A stretch of 64,000 nt of DNA from Caballeronia jiangsuensis (GTDB taxonomy: Bacteria; Pseudomonadota; Gammaproteobacteria; Burkholderiales; Burkholderiaceae), in assembly GCA_000648925.1 (NCBI GenBank), contig JFHF01000042.1, positions 1-64,000 on the forward strand, given 5' to 3'. Shown one piece after another: positions 7,428 to 15,983 of the stretch. The notes under the pieces were generated by a model that did not search any database, was not told the origin of the DNA, and saw only the letters and a program-made list of their open reading frames with translations. The position numbers and the translations under genes were made by a program. Each line of letters begins with the position of its first letter. Position 1 is the stretch's first letter.

Positions 7428-9377
7428 TCAATGATGCGTGGCGTGCGCCTTGTTCAGCGCCGATGCCGCGGCGCGCGCGTTATCGCGAAGCGGATTCCTG
7501 TCCTGCGGGGCCGCCGCGCCGTTCGCCCCGTCGTGCGCGGACGTTGCGCCGATCAGCGCGCCGAACACCGACGCACCCTCTTCCGCCGGCAGCGCCGCGC
7601 TACGGAACACGCCGAACAGCTCGCGTCCGAATCCTGCTTCGTTGTCCGCCTGATGCAGCGGCGCCTGCACTTCGCGCGATGCCCACTCGTTCGCATCGAT
7701 CTCGATGTCCAACACGCCGGCGGGTGCGTCGATCACGAGCATGTCGCCGGTGCGGACCTTGCCGAGCGGCCCTTGCAGCAGCGCCTCGGGCGACACGTGA
7801 ATGACCGCCGGCACCTTGCCCGACGCGCCCGACATGCGCCCGTCCGTGACCAGCGCGACATGGAAGCCCTGATCCTGCAGCACGCCGAGCAGCGGCGTCA
7901 AACGATGCAGCTCGGGCATGCCGTTCGCCCGCGCGCCCTGGAAGCGCACCACGGCGACGAAATCGCGCTTCAGCTCGCCTTTGTCGAACGCTTCCTGCAC
8001 TTCCTCTTGCGAATTGAACACGATGGCCGGCGCCTTCACCACGCGATGGTCCGGCGCGACCGCCGAAATCTTGATGACGCCGCGCCCGAGCTTGCCCTGC
8101 ATCAGACGCAGCCCGCCGTCCGGCTGGAACGGCTCGCCGATGCCGCGCAGCACCTTGGTGTCGTGGCTTTCAGGCGCGCCGTCGACCCATTGCAGCTTGC
8201 CGTCGATGAGCTTCGGCTCCTTCGTGTAGTGCGAAAGCCCCTTGCCGGCGACCGTCTGCACGTCTTCGTGCAGCAAACCGCCCTCGAGCAGATTGCGCAC
8301 GAGGAATGCGACGCCGCCCGCCGCGTGGAAATGATTCACGTCGGCCTTGCCGTTCGGGTAGATCTTCGCGAGCAGCGGCACCACTTGCGAAAGCTCGTCG
8401 AAATCGTTCCAGTCGATCATGATGCCCGCCGCCCGCGCGATCGCCACGAGGTGCAGCGTGTGGTTGGTCGAGCCGCCCGTCGCCAGCAGCGCGACGATGC
8501 CGTTCACGATCGCCTTTTCATCGACGACATGGCCGATCGGCGTGTAGTTGCCGCGTTCCAGCGTGATATCGAGCACGCGACGCGCGGCTTCGGCCGTGAG
8601 TGCGTCGCGCAGCGGCGTGTGCGGATGCACGAACGCCGCGCTCGGCAGATGCAGACCCATCACTTCCATGAGCATCTGATTGCTGTTGGCCGTGCCGTAG
8701 AACGTGCAGGTGCCGTGGCCGTGATACGCCGCCGATTCAGCTTCGAGCAACGCGGCGCGATCGCATTTTCCGGTCGCGAATTCCTGACGCACCTTGGCCT
8801 TGTCGTCATTGGTGAGGCCGCTCGTCATCGGGCCGGCGGGCACGAAAATGGTCGGCAGATGACCGAACTGCAGCGCACCGATGGCAAGCCCCGGCACGAT
8901 CTTGTCGCAGATGCCGAGGCACAGCGCCGCGTCGAACATGTTGTGCGTGAGCGCGACCGCCGTGCTCATCGCGATGACTTCGCGCGAAAAAAGCGACAGT
9001 TCCATGCCGGCGTTGCCCTGCGTGATGCCGTCGCACATGGCGGGCACGCCACCCGCGAATTGCGCGACGCCGCCGTGCTCGCGCGCCGCCTGCTTGATGA
9101 TGTCGGGGAAGCTCTTGTACGGCGCGTGCGCAGACAGCATCTCGTTGTAGGACGACACGATGCCGATGTTCGGCTCGCGAATCGTCTTGATCGCTATCTT
9201 TTCCTCGCCTTCGAGCCCGGCGAAGCCATGTGCCAGATTCGCGCACGAAAGCGCGCCGCGCGCCGGAAACTTGCCGTGCGCGGCATCGATGCGCGCCAGA
9301 TATGCGGAACGCGTCGGCTTGCTGCGTTCGATGATGCGGTCGGTGACTTTCTTGAGTTGCGAATGCGGGGAAACCAT
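7428..9377 (-). CDS. edd: 6-phosphogluconate dehydratase
   Basis: 649 residues of the IlvD/Edd family. It converts 6-phosphogluconate to KDPG using a 4Fe-4S cluster. Likely cluster ligands are Cys115 (MCDG), Cys157 (GICDK) and Cys224 (GTCTFYG). The C-terminal domain keeps the LVTDGRMSGASGK signature. The last 60 residues are an Ala-rich tail of low complexity, longer than I would expect from E. coli Edd. The start at 9377 has AAGGAG just upstream. It is divergent from hexR across a 298-base region holding two operator-like palindromes. Confidence 0.95.
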   Translation of the reverse strand: MVSPHSQLKKVTDRIIERSKPTRSAYLARIDAAHGKFPARGALSCANLAHGFAGLEGEEKIAIKTIREPNIGIVSSYNEMLSAHAPYKSFPDIIKQAAREHGGVAQFAGGVPAMCDGITQGNAGMELSLFSREVIAMSTAVALTHNMFDAALCLGICDKIVPGLAIGALQFGHLPTIFVPAGPMTSGLTNDDKAKVRQEFATGKCDRAALLEAESAAYHGHGTCTFYGTANSNQMLMEVMGLHLPSAAFVHPHTPLRDALTAEAARRVLDITLERGNYTPIGHVVDEKAIVNGIVALLATGGSTNHTLHLVAIARAAGIMIDWNDFDELSQVVPLLAKIYPNGKADVNHFHAAGGVAFLVRNLLEGGLLHEDVQTVAGKGLSHYTKEPKLIDGKLQWVDGAPESHDTKVLRGIGEPFQPDGGLRLMQGKLGRGVIKISAVAPDHRVVKAPAIVFNSQEEVQEAFDKGELKRDFVAVVRFQGARANGMPELHRLTPLLGVLQDQGFHVALVTDGRMSGASGKVPAVIHVSPEALLQGPLGKVRTGDMLVIDAPAGVLDIEIDANEWASREVQAPLHQADNEAGFGRELFGVFRSAALPAEEGASVFGALIGATSAHDGANGAAAPQDRNPLRDNARAAASALNKAHATHH

Positions 9378-9485
9378 CGAAGCTCCTTCGTCTAACGCCC
9401 GGCGCGCCTTCCGTCGAGGTTGGGTGGGATGTTGGGGAACGGCGTTCGAATCGTCGTCGCGCGATATCGCCGTGTTTCGCGATAT

Positions 9486-9501
9486 TAGTAGAAAAACTAC
9501 A
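9486..9501. promoter_or_regulatory. HexR-like operator 1, near edd
   Basis: TAGTAGAAAAACTACA, whose minus-strand reading TGTAGTTTTTCTACTA shares the TGTAGT-N-TTT-N-TAC layout with the second site near hexR. It lies about 110 bases upstream of the edd start. HexR of proteobacteria is known to bind TTGTA...TACAA-type palindromes, so this is a reasonable operator for edd-eda. Confidence 0.55.
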
Positions 9502-9606
9502 TTGTGACAACGAAGTTTCGCACCTACATATTAAGCAACTGCATGGATCGAATCGCTTATGGGGAAACGATCTACGGGAATTCCCTTAGTTTGTGCCGAC
9601 ACGTTC

Positions 9607-9621
9607 TGTAGTATTTGTACA
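9607..9621. promoter_or_regulatory. HexR-like operator 2, near hexR
   Basis: TGTAGTATTTGTACA, an imperfect palindrome with TGTA/TACA ends, 54 bases upstream of the hexR start. With operator 1 it suggests autoregulation of hexR and control of edd-eda from the shared intergenic region (9378-9675), which otherwise shows no gene. Confidence 0.55.
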
Positions 9622-9675
9622 TGATCGATCTTCAGATATAGTCCCAAGCAATTTTCAGCATAGGCGAGATTTCCG

Positions 9676-10515
9676 ATGTTGCTGTCTCAAGTCGAAGCGA
9701 AGCGCGAGCAAATGCGGCCGTCGGAGCGCAAGCTGGCCGACTACGTGCTCGAAGCACCGCGCGAGGTACTCGACCTGTCGATGACCGATTTCGCCGCGCG
9801 TGCCGGCGTCAGTCAGCCGACCATCGCGCGGTTCTGCCAGGCGCTCGGCTTTTCGGGCTTCCGGGAATTCAAGATCCGCCTCGCTCAGAACATAGCAGCG
9901 GACGTTCCCACTGTTTATCGCGATGTGCGCACGGACGAGCCGCCCGCGGGCGTCGCCGCCAAAGTGCTCGACCGGACCATCGGCGCGCTGATCGCTGTGC
10001 GCAATTCACTGTCGTCGGATAGCGTCGCGGCGGCCATCGCGATCCTGGCCGATGCGCGCCGCATCGAGTTCTACGGCGCGGGTGGGTCGGGCATTGCCGC
10101 GCTGGATATGCAGCACAAATTTTTCCGATTGGGCGTACCGTCTGTCGCATACTCCGATCCGCATACGTACACTACTTCCGCCGCACTGCTCGGCGCGGGC
10201 GATGTCGTCGTCGCGATTTCCAATACCGGGCGCACGCGCGACATTCTCGACGCGTGTAGATCGGCGTTGAACGGCGGCGCAAGGGTCATCGCGATCACGC
10301 ACGGCCACTCGCCGCTCGCGCGCATGGCCACGGTCGGATTGTTCGCAAACGTCGATGAAGACACCGACATTTTTTCGCCGATGACATCGCGCGTATCGCA
10401 TCTCGCGATCGGCGACATTCTGGCGGTCGGGCTGGCGCTGGCTCGCGGCCCCGCGCTGGCGGACAAGCTTGCCGAAGCGAAGGACGTGCTGGAAGGTCGA
10501 CGGGTGGGAGCGTAG
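9676..10515 (+). CDS. hexR: RpiR-family transcriptional regulator HexR
   Basis: 279 residues. An N-terminal RpiR helix-turn-helix (roughly residues 1-77, with MTDFAARAGVSQPTIARFCQALGFSGFREFKIRLAQ) is followed by a SIS sugar-phosphate-binding domain (about 120-255; IEFYGAGGSGIAALDMQHKFFRLG and VVAISNTGRTRDIL). In other proteobacteria HexR represses Entner-Doudoroff and central carbon genes and is released by KDPG. The divergent placement from edd-eda and the two palindromes in between support the same role here. Confidence 0.9.
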   Translation: MLLSQVEAKREQMRPSERKLADYVLEAPREVLDLSMTDFAARAGVSQPTIARFCQALGFSGFREFKIRLAQNIAADVPTVYRDVRTDEPPAGVAAKVLDRTIGALIAVRNSLSSDSVAAAIAILADARRIEFYGAGGSGIAALDMQHKFFRLGVPSVAYSDPHTYTTSAALLGAGDVVVAISNTGRTRDILDACRSALNGGARVIAITHGHSPLARMATVGLFANVDEDTDIFSPMTSRVSHLAIGDILAVGLALARGPALADKLAEAKDVLEGRRVGA

Positions 10516-10597
10516 GCAGCGAAGGCCGCAGCGCCTTCAAGTGAGAGGCGAGCGTTCGCCTATGCTGTTTATCACCCACTCGCGCACCAGGATCACC

Positions 10598-12463
10598 ATG
10601 AGCAGCATCTTCTCCGTTGAACGTTTCGAATCCTGCGTTTATTTCGGGAAGCCGGATGAAGCCATCGCGCTGCTTTCCGAACTCACTGCATTGCTTCGCG
10701 AGCAATCGTCCACCGATCTGCTGACTCTGATGGCGCCGTCTGAGCTATGGCCGCGTCCCAGCAGATGGTCGTCGCTCGAACGTTTCGCGGCTCGCATGGC
10801 GGCTGCCATCACCGTCCTGCTCGGGAATACCGAATTTACGCTTACAGAGGCGCAATTCGAGAACCTCTCGGGCTCTCGCGCCCTCATCCAGAACTTGCTC
10901 AGCGCCGCTCCACTCAAGAATGCGGATCATGTCGCACGCCGATTCCTTCCTTCTCTCGCGGAAGATGGCACCGTTCACCTGCCGTTTCCGGATGCGATAA
11001 AACGACTCAACATTCTCTGCAATTCCGAATCGCGCCTGTCACTCGACTATGCCGCGTGCATGCGCGCGGATCCGATCGCCACGCTCAATCTGGCCCTCGC
11101 GACAGCCAGCGAATTGCTTCCCGGCAGCGCCGATGCGCGCCGCAATCGCGAAGCGCTGCTCGAATGGCTCGACAAGGCTCTCGCCGATCAGAGCGATCTC
11201 TGGAACATCGAGATCAACAGATTGTCAGCGCTCTACATGTTGTGCACCTACACCGAAATCGAGCACAGGCACGCGATCAAACGAAGCATCAACAAGCTCA
11301 TTCGCCACGCGCTCGCGAGCACCGGACTGACCGATCTGAATCCGGACCTCACCGCTGTCCGACGCGCCGCGCGAGCGAAACCGCTGATGCTCGTCGTGCT
11401 GGAAGCTTTCACGGACGGTCATTCGATCGTGCGCACGCATTCCCGCACATTGCAGGCCGCGCGGGCCCGCTTCGACATCGTGGCGATGTGTGAAGCCAGC
11501 GCAATCGGCGATCTCGGACGCGAGGTCTTTACGCGAGTAATCGACTTGCCCGACGACCAGGGCTTCGTCAACAAACTCGCCGCGATTCGCAACTTTGCGG
11601 AGGCGGAATGCCCCGACGTCCTCTACATGCCCAGCGTTGGCATGTCCGTGTTGACGATCAGTGTGTCGAACATGCGCCTCGCGCCGCTACAGGTTGCAGG
11701 ACTGGGCCATCCCGCCACCACGCACTCCGGGTGCATCGACTATGTCAGCGTCGAGGACGACTACGTCGGCGACCCGGCGTGCTTTAGCGAAGCGCTTTTG
11801 AGACTTCCCAAAGACGGCCAACCCTACCGGCCCTCGGGGCTCATGGAAGCACTCCCGCCCCGGAAGAAGAATACGGCGGAAACCGTCAATATCGGCATCG
11901 CTGCAAGCCTGATGAAACTCTCGCCAAGCTTTCTGGATGCGTGCCGGCAGATTTCCGTGCGCAGCAAGGTTCCGGTCCACTTTCATTTTTTGACGACCGG
12001 CGGAAACGCCATCGCGCTCCTGTATCTGTCGAGAGTGGCCACGCAGACGATAACCAAAGCGCATGGAACGGTCATGCCCTCGCAGCCCTATATGAGCTAC
12101 GTGAGCTACCTCAACGACATGGACATGTTCCTGAGCCCGTTCCCCTTCGGCAACACGAACGGCATCGTGGACGCGTTCACGGTCGGGTTGCCGGGCGTCT
12201 GCAAGACCGGCCGTGAAGTGTTCGAGCGCATCGACGGCGCGATGTTCATGCGCGCCTATATGCCCGGCTGGATGGTCGCGGAAACCGTCGAGGAATATAT
12301 CGAAGCCGCAGTGCGACTCGCCAACAATCACGAAGAACGCGAATCGCTGCGCCGATACATGCTCGAAAAGAACATCGTGCAGCGATTCTTCGAAGGCCGT
12401 CCCGAAGTCTTCGGCGAAATGGTGCTCGATCTCGTCGAACAGCAGCGCCTCAAAACGGCTTGA
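10598..12463 (+). CDS. HMW1C/ApNGT-like N-glycosyltransferase (GT41)
   Basis: 621 residues, practically the length of Actinobacillus pleuropneumoniae NGT (about 620). That family transfers hexose from a UDP-sugar to Asn in N-X-S/T sequons in the cytoplasm, commonly on adhesins before export. Shared segments: an HSIVRTHS block (His275, matching the catalytic-region His of the family), APLQVAGLGHPATTHS (362-377), YVSVEDDYVG (382-391), MKL with Lys440, and FPFGNTNGIVD (516-525, Asn521 and Asp525). Against ApNGT as I remember it, the Gln469 position is Gly468 and His495 is Ser495, so the donor may differ from UDP-glucose. The start at 10598 (AGGA upstream) is preferred because it gives family length; 10562 is an in-frame alternative. 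There is no signal peptide. The gene stands alone between hexR and the convergent hemJ-like gene. Confidence 0.88.
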   Translation: MSSIFSVERFESCVYFGKPDEAIALLSELTALLREQSSTDLLTLMAPSELWPRPSRWSSLERFAARMAAAITVLLGNTEFTLTEAQFENLSGSRALIQNLLSAAPLKNADHVARRFLPSLAEDGTVHLPFPDAIKRLNILCNSESRLSLDYAACMRADPIATLNLALATASELLPGSADARRNREALLEWLDKALADQSDLWNIEINRLSALYMLCTYTEIEHRHAIKRSINKLIRHALASTGLTDLNPDLTAVRRAARAKPLMLVVLEAFTDGHSIVRTHSRTLQAARARFDIVAMCEASAIGDLGREVFTRVIDLPDDQGFVNKLAAIRNFAEAECPDVLYMPSVGMSVLTISVSNMRLAPLQVAGLGHPATTHSGCIDYVSVEDDYVGDPACFSEALLRLPKDGQPYRPSGLMEALPPRKKNTAETVNIGIAASLMKLSPSFLDACRQISVRSKVPVHFHFLTTGGNAIALLYLSRVATQTITKAHGTVMPSQPYMSYVSYLNDMDMFLSPFPFGNTNGIVDAFTVGLPGVCKTGREVFERIDGAMFMRAYMPGWMVAETVEEYIEAAVRLANNHEERESLRRYMLEKNIVQRFFEGRPEVFGEMVLDLVEQQRLKTA

Positions 12464-12866
12464 TCACCACGAGCAAGGTCGCGCCGAGCAGCCCGAGCAC
12501 CGGGAGTTCATTGAACATCCGATACCACTTGTCCGAGCGCTTGTTTTCGCCACGCTGAAACGTGTGCAGCAAGCGCCCGCAATACGCGTGATAGACGATC
12601 AGCAACACGACGATCGTCAGCTTCGCGTGCAACCAGCCCTGCCCTGCGCCGATTCCGACGACGAGCCACAGCCACAGCCCGCACGCGAGCGCGGGCACCG
12701 CGATGAACGTCATGAACCGAAACAGCTTGCGCGCCATCAGCAACAGGCGCGCGGTGGCGGCGGAATCGGTTTCCATCGCGAGGTTCACGAAAATGCGCGG
12801 CAGATAGAAAAGCCCCGCGAACCACGAGGCCACCAGCACGATATGCAGCGATTTGATCCAGAGCAT
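12450..12866 (-). CDS. hemJ: HemJ-like / UPF0093 membrane protein (protoporphyrinogen oxidase family)
   Basis: 138 residues with four predicted membrane helices. The pattern SLHIVLVASWFAGLFYLPRIFV at the start (conserved His8), then the ARKLFRFMTFIAVPAL and KLTIVVLLIVYHAYCGRLL helices, matches the HemJ (UPF0093/CopD-like) family, which oxidises protoporphyrinogen IX in many bacteria lacking HemG and HemY. The gene symbol rests on family resemblance only. Its last 14 bases overlap the end of the convergent N-glycosyltransferase gene. It follows proA by 22 bases and may be cotranscribed with it. Confidence 0.8.
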   Translation of the reverse strand: MLWIKSLHIVLVASWFAGLFYLPRIFVNLAMETDSAATARLLLMARKLFRFMTFIAVPALACGLWLWLVVGIGAGQGWLHAKLTIVVLLIVYHAYCGRLLHTFQRGENKRSDKWYRMFNELPVLGLLGATLLVVIKPF

Positions 12867-12888
12867 CGTTCTTCTTGTCGGCTCGCGC

Positions 12889-14160
12889 TTATTGACGGAC
12901 TTCGCCGCGCCCCAGCACCACGTACTTGAGCGATGTCAGCCCTTCCAGACCGACCGGGCCGCGCGCGTGCAGCTTGTCGTTCGAAATGCCGATCTCCGCG
13001 CCAAGGCCGAACTCGAAGCCGTCGGCGAAGCGCGTCGATGCGTTCACCATCACGCTCGCCGAATCCACTTCGCGCAGGAAGCGCATGGCGCGGTCGTGAT
13101 CTTCGGTGACGATCGCGTCGGTGTGATGCGAGCCGTAGGTGTTGATATGGTCGATGGCTTCATCGAGGCCGCCGACGATCTTGATCGACAGCACCGGCGC
13201 GAGATATTCCGTGCTCCAGTCTTCTTCGGTCGCATCGACGAGCCCGCCGATTTTCACCGCTTCGAGCACGGCGCGCGCTTGCCCGTCCACGCGCAGTTCG
13301 ACTTCCTTCGCCTGATACGCGCGGGCGAGTTGCGGCAACGCCTGTTGCGCGATGCCGCGCCCGACGAGCAGCGTTTCCATCGTGTTGCAGGTGCCGTAAC
13401 GATGCGTCTTCGCGTTGTCGCAAATGACCGCTGCCTTGTCGAGATCCGCGCGATCGTCCACGTACACGTGACAGATGCCGTCGAGGTGCTTGATCATCGG
13501 CACGCGCGATTCTTCCATCAGTCGCGCGATCAGGCTCTTGCCGCCGCGCGGCACGATCACATCGACGAATTCGGTCATCGTGATGAGCTTGCCGACCGCC
13601 GCGCGATCCGCCGTCCCGACGACCTGCACCGCGTCCTGCGGCAAGCCCGCGGCTTCCAGCCCGACGCCGATCAGCTTCGCGAGCGCGGTGTTGCATTCGA
13701 GCGCCTCGGAGCCGCCGCGCAGAATGGTCGCGTTGCCGGATTTGAGGCACAGCGCGGCTGCGTCGATGGTCACGTTCGGCCGCGATTCATAGATGATGCC
13801 GATCACGCCGAGCGGCACGCGCATCTGGCCGACCTGAATGCCGCTCGGACGGAATTTGAGCCCGCTGATCTCGCCGATCGGATCGGCCAGCGCAGCGACT
13901 TGCCGCAAGCCTTCGACCATCGTGTCGATCGCTTTATCCGAGAGCGTCAGGCGGTCGATGAACGCCGCATCGTGGCCCTTCTCGCGCGCGCGTGCGAGGT
14001 CGCGGCCGTTCGCTTCCTTGAGCGCTTCACGTTCGCGTTCGATGGCGTCCGCCACCGCGTTGAGCGCCGCATTTTTCGCCGCCGTCGACGCCCGCGCCAT
14101 CGCGCGCGACGCCGTGCGCGCGCGTCGGCCGAGGTCGGTCATGTATTGATCGATGTTCAT
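12889..14160 (-). CDS. proA: Gamma-glutamyl phosphate reductase
   Basis: 423 residues, normal family length. It makes glutamate-5-semialdehyde from gamma-glutamyl phosphate with NADPH in proline biosynthesis. Visible features: IGIIYESRPNVTIDAAALCLKSGNATILRGG in the cofactor region and YGTCNTMETLLV with the catalytic Cys, with HTDAIVTED further on. proB is not adjacent. It lies downstream of holA on the same strand with a 109-base gap that contains a hairpin. Confidence 0.96.
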   Translation of the reverse strand: MNIDQYMTDLGRRARTASRAMARASTAAKNAALNAVADAIEREREALKEANGRDLARAREKGHDAAFIDRLTLSDKAIDTMVEGLRQVAALADPIGEISGLKFRPSGIQVGQMRVPLGVIGIIYESRPNVTIDAAALCLKSGNATILRGGSEALECNTALAKLIGVGLEAAGLPQDAVQVVGTADRAAVGKLITMTEFVDVIVPRGGKSLIARLMEESRVPMIKHLDGICHVYVDDRADLDKAAVICDNAKTHRYGTCNTMETLLVGRGIAQQALPQLARAYQAKEVELRVDGQARAVLEAVKIGGLVDATEEDWSTEYLAPVLSIKIVGGLDEAIDHINTYGSHHTDAIVTEDHDRAMRFLREVDSASVMVNASTRFADGFEFGLGAEIGISNDKLHARGPVGLEGLTSLKYVVLGRGEVRQ

Positions 14161-14230
14161 CGTGAGTCTCTTCCGTGATCCGCTTTCTTGAGCCGCTTTC
14201 AGGGCCGAAGCGTCAGTGCATTCATTCTAA

Positions 14231-14253
14231 GCTGTTGCGTGGATTGCAACAGC
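14231..14253 (-). terminator. Short hairpin after holA
   Basis: GCTGTTGC, a 7-base loop and GCAACAGC form a perfect 8-bp stem 16 bases after the holA stop codon. No T-run follows on the minus strand, so it may be a weak or Rho-assisted stop, or only an mRNA-stabilising hairpin. Confidence 0.35.
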
Positions 14254-14269
14254 CTGCGACAGAAGCGTT

Positions 14270-15361
14270 CTAGCGACGCGGTCGTGATGCTGGCACGGCC
14301 TGCCCCGGCTTGCCGCCGTGCGCGACCGCCATCGCGAGTTCGAACATGCCGGCCCACGGGTCCGGCGGTGGTTCGCTGCCGCGCTTTCCGGTGCTTCCGG
14401 AAAGCCCTTTCACCTGACGATCCAGCCGCGCCGCGAGCGACAGCGCCTTTTCCAGCGCTTCGTCCGTCACGCGCGAGAGCGCCGGGCCGATCAGCCGTTC
14501 GCGCGGCCCCCAAACGCGGTTCTCGCGCATGAGCGTGGCGAGCGGCTTGCCCGCCGCGACGCCGCGCTTGATGCGCAACAGCGTGCGCACTTCCTCGACG
14601 AGCGCCCACAGCACGAGCACGGCGGCTTCGCCCTCGCCCTTCAGGCCGTCGAGCATGCGCGCGAGGCGACCGACATCGCCCGTCAACATCGCTTCGTTGA
14701 GCTTGAACACGTCGTAGCGCGCGACGTTCAGCACAGCGTCGTGGATCTGCTCGAACGTGAGCACGCCTTCGGGATACAGCAGACCGAGCTTCTGTATTTC
14801 CTGATGCGCGGCGAGCAGATTGCCTTCCACCCGTTCCGCGATGAACGACAGCGCGCGCCGCCCTTCCTCGCCGGGCGCGACGCGCTGCCCTTGCTGCGCG
14901 AGCCGCTGGCCGACCCACATCGGCAATTGCGCGCGCTCGACCGGATCGATCTTCAGCGCGACGCCCGCGCCGAGCAGCGCCGTGAACCACGCCGATTTCT
15001 GCGTCGCGCCGTCGAGCCGCGGCAGCGTGACGAGCGCCACGACGTCCGGGTTGTCGGCGCCGGCGAGCGTCTTGAGCGCTTCCGCGCCTTCCTTGCCGGG
15101 CTTGCCGGTCGGAATGCGCAGTTCGATCAGCTGACGGTCGCCGAAGAGCGACATCGACTGCGTCGCGCCGATGAGCGCGCTCCAGTCGAAACCGCGCTCG
15201 ACAGTGAACACTGTGCGATCCGTGAAACCGCCCACGCGCGCGGTAGCGCGGATGCGATCGCACGCTTCCTGCGCGAGCAGATGCTCGTCGCCGTAGACGA
15301 CGTACAGCCCCTTCAGGCCTTTCGCGAGGTGCGCTTCGAGCGCGTCGAGCTTCAGTTGCAT
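14270..15361 (-). CDS. holA: DNA polymerase III subunit delta
   Basis: 363 residues. Delta subunit of the clamp loader, which opens the beta sliding clamp. The N-terminus LYVVYGDEHLLAQEACDRIR is the family's characteristic opening of the first AAA+-like domain. TQSMSLFGDRQLIELRIPTGKPG follows, then the collar domain from about residue 210 (YDVFKLNEAMLTGD...RLARMLDGLKGEGE). The position directly after lptE is the standard lptE-holA arrangement of proteobacteria. The gap to lptE is 19 bases. Confidence 0.94.
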   Translation of the reverse strand: MQLKLDALEAHLAKGLKGLYVVYGDEHLLAQEACDRIRATARVGGFTDRTVFTVERGFDWSALIGATQSMSLFGDRQLIELRIPTGKPGKEGAEALKTLAGADNPDVVALVTLPRLDGATQKSAWFTALLGAGVALKIDPVERAQLPMWVGQRLAQQGQRVAPGEEGRRALSFIAERVEGNLLAAHQEIQKLGLLYPEGVLTFEQIHDAVLNVARYDVFKLNEAMLTGDVGRLARMLDGLKGEGEAAVLVLWALVEEVRTLLRIKRGVAAGKPLATLMRENRVWGPRERLIGPALSRVTDEALEKALSLAARLDRQVKGLSGSTGKRGSEPPPDPWAGMFELAMAVAHGGKPGQAVPASRPRR

Positions 15362-15380
15362 GATGCTGGCGAGCGCGCGA

Positions 15381-15983
15381 TCAGAGCGGCGGCACCGGCA
15401 GCGGCGCGCGCGGCGCGACGCCCGGCGTCTGCTCGCCCGGCGCCGGATGCAGCGAACGCACCGTCGCGAGACGGCGGGTCAGCTGGTCGACGGCGTCGTT
15501 GCGCATGTCGTTATAAAGCAGCACGGATTCCTGGCCCTTTGCAAGCGTGTATTGATCGCTGTAGGTCATCGAACGATTCAATACGATGGCGCTCGGCGGA
15601 ATCAGCAGCGTGCCGTCCGCGCCCATCAGCGAGTAATTCACGCTGTACACGAGCTCGTATTCCTGCACGACGCCCTGCGCGTTCAGGCTCAGCGTGCGCA
15701 GCCCCGTCCCTTCGGACAAATTGAGCGTCGCGTCCGGCTTCTCGAAAGGCTTGACGATCACCGTGTCGCTGCCGCCCTGAACCATGCGTTCGAGGCGCGC
15801 GACCATCTGCGGCGCGCCGCCTGTGATCGCGAGCCGCTTGAACGCATAGTCCTGCTGCCCGCGCAGTTGGAAGCCGCATGCCGACAGCGCGGCCGCGCCG
15901 CCCACGAGCGCAAGGAACGAGCGCCTGCTTACGCCTTTCTCGACGGCTTTCCCGGTCACATCGACTCCCCTGGTTTTGCGCAT
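15381..15983 (-). CDS. lptE: LPS-assembly lipoprotein LptE
   Basis: 200 residues. Outer-membrane lipoprotein that plugs the LptD barrel in the lipopolysaccharide export machine. A lipobox LSAC places the lipidated Cys at residue 36, followed by GFQLRGQ, the typical opening of mature LptE. The signal sequence has SRRSFLA just before its hydrophobic core, which resembles a twin-arginine motif. The C-terminal 20 residues are Pro-rich (PGVAPRAPLPVPP). The start at 15983 shares one base with the leuS stop (TGATG), indicating coupling. Upstream leuS and downstream holA are the usual neighbours. Confidence 0.93.
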   Translation of the reverse strand: MRKTRGVDVTGKAVEKGVSRRSFLALVGGAAALSACGFQLRGQQDYAFKRLAITGGAPQMVARLERMVQGGSDTVIVKPFEKPDATLNLSEGTGLRTLSLNAQGVVQEYELVYSVNYSLMGADGTLLIPPSAIVLNRSMTYSDQYTLAKGQESVLLYNDMRNDAVDQLTRRLATVRSLHPAPGEQTPGVAPRAPLPVPPL

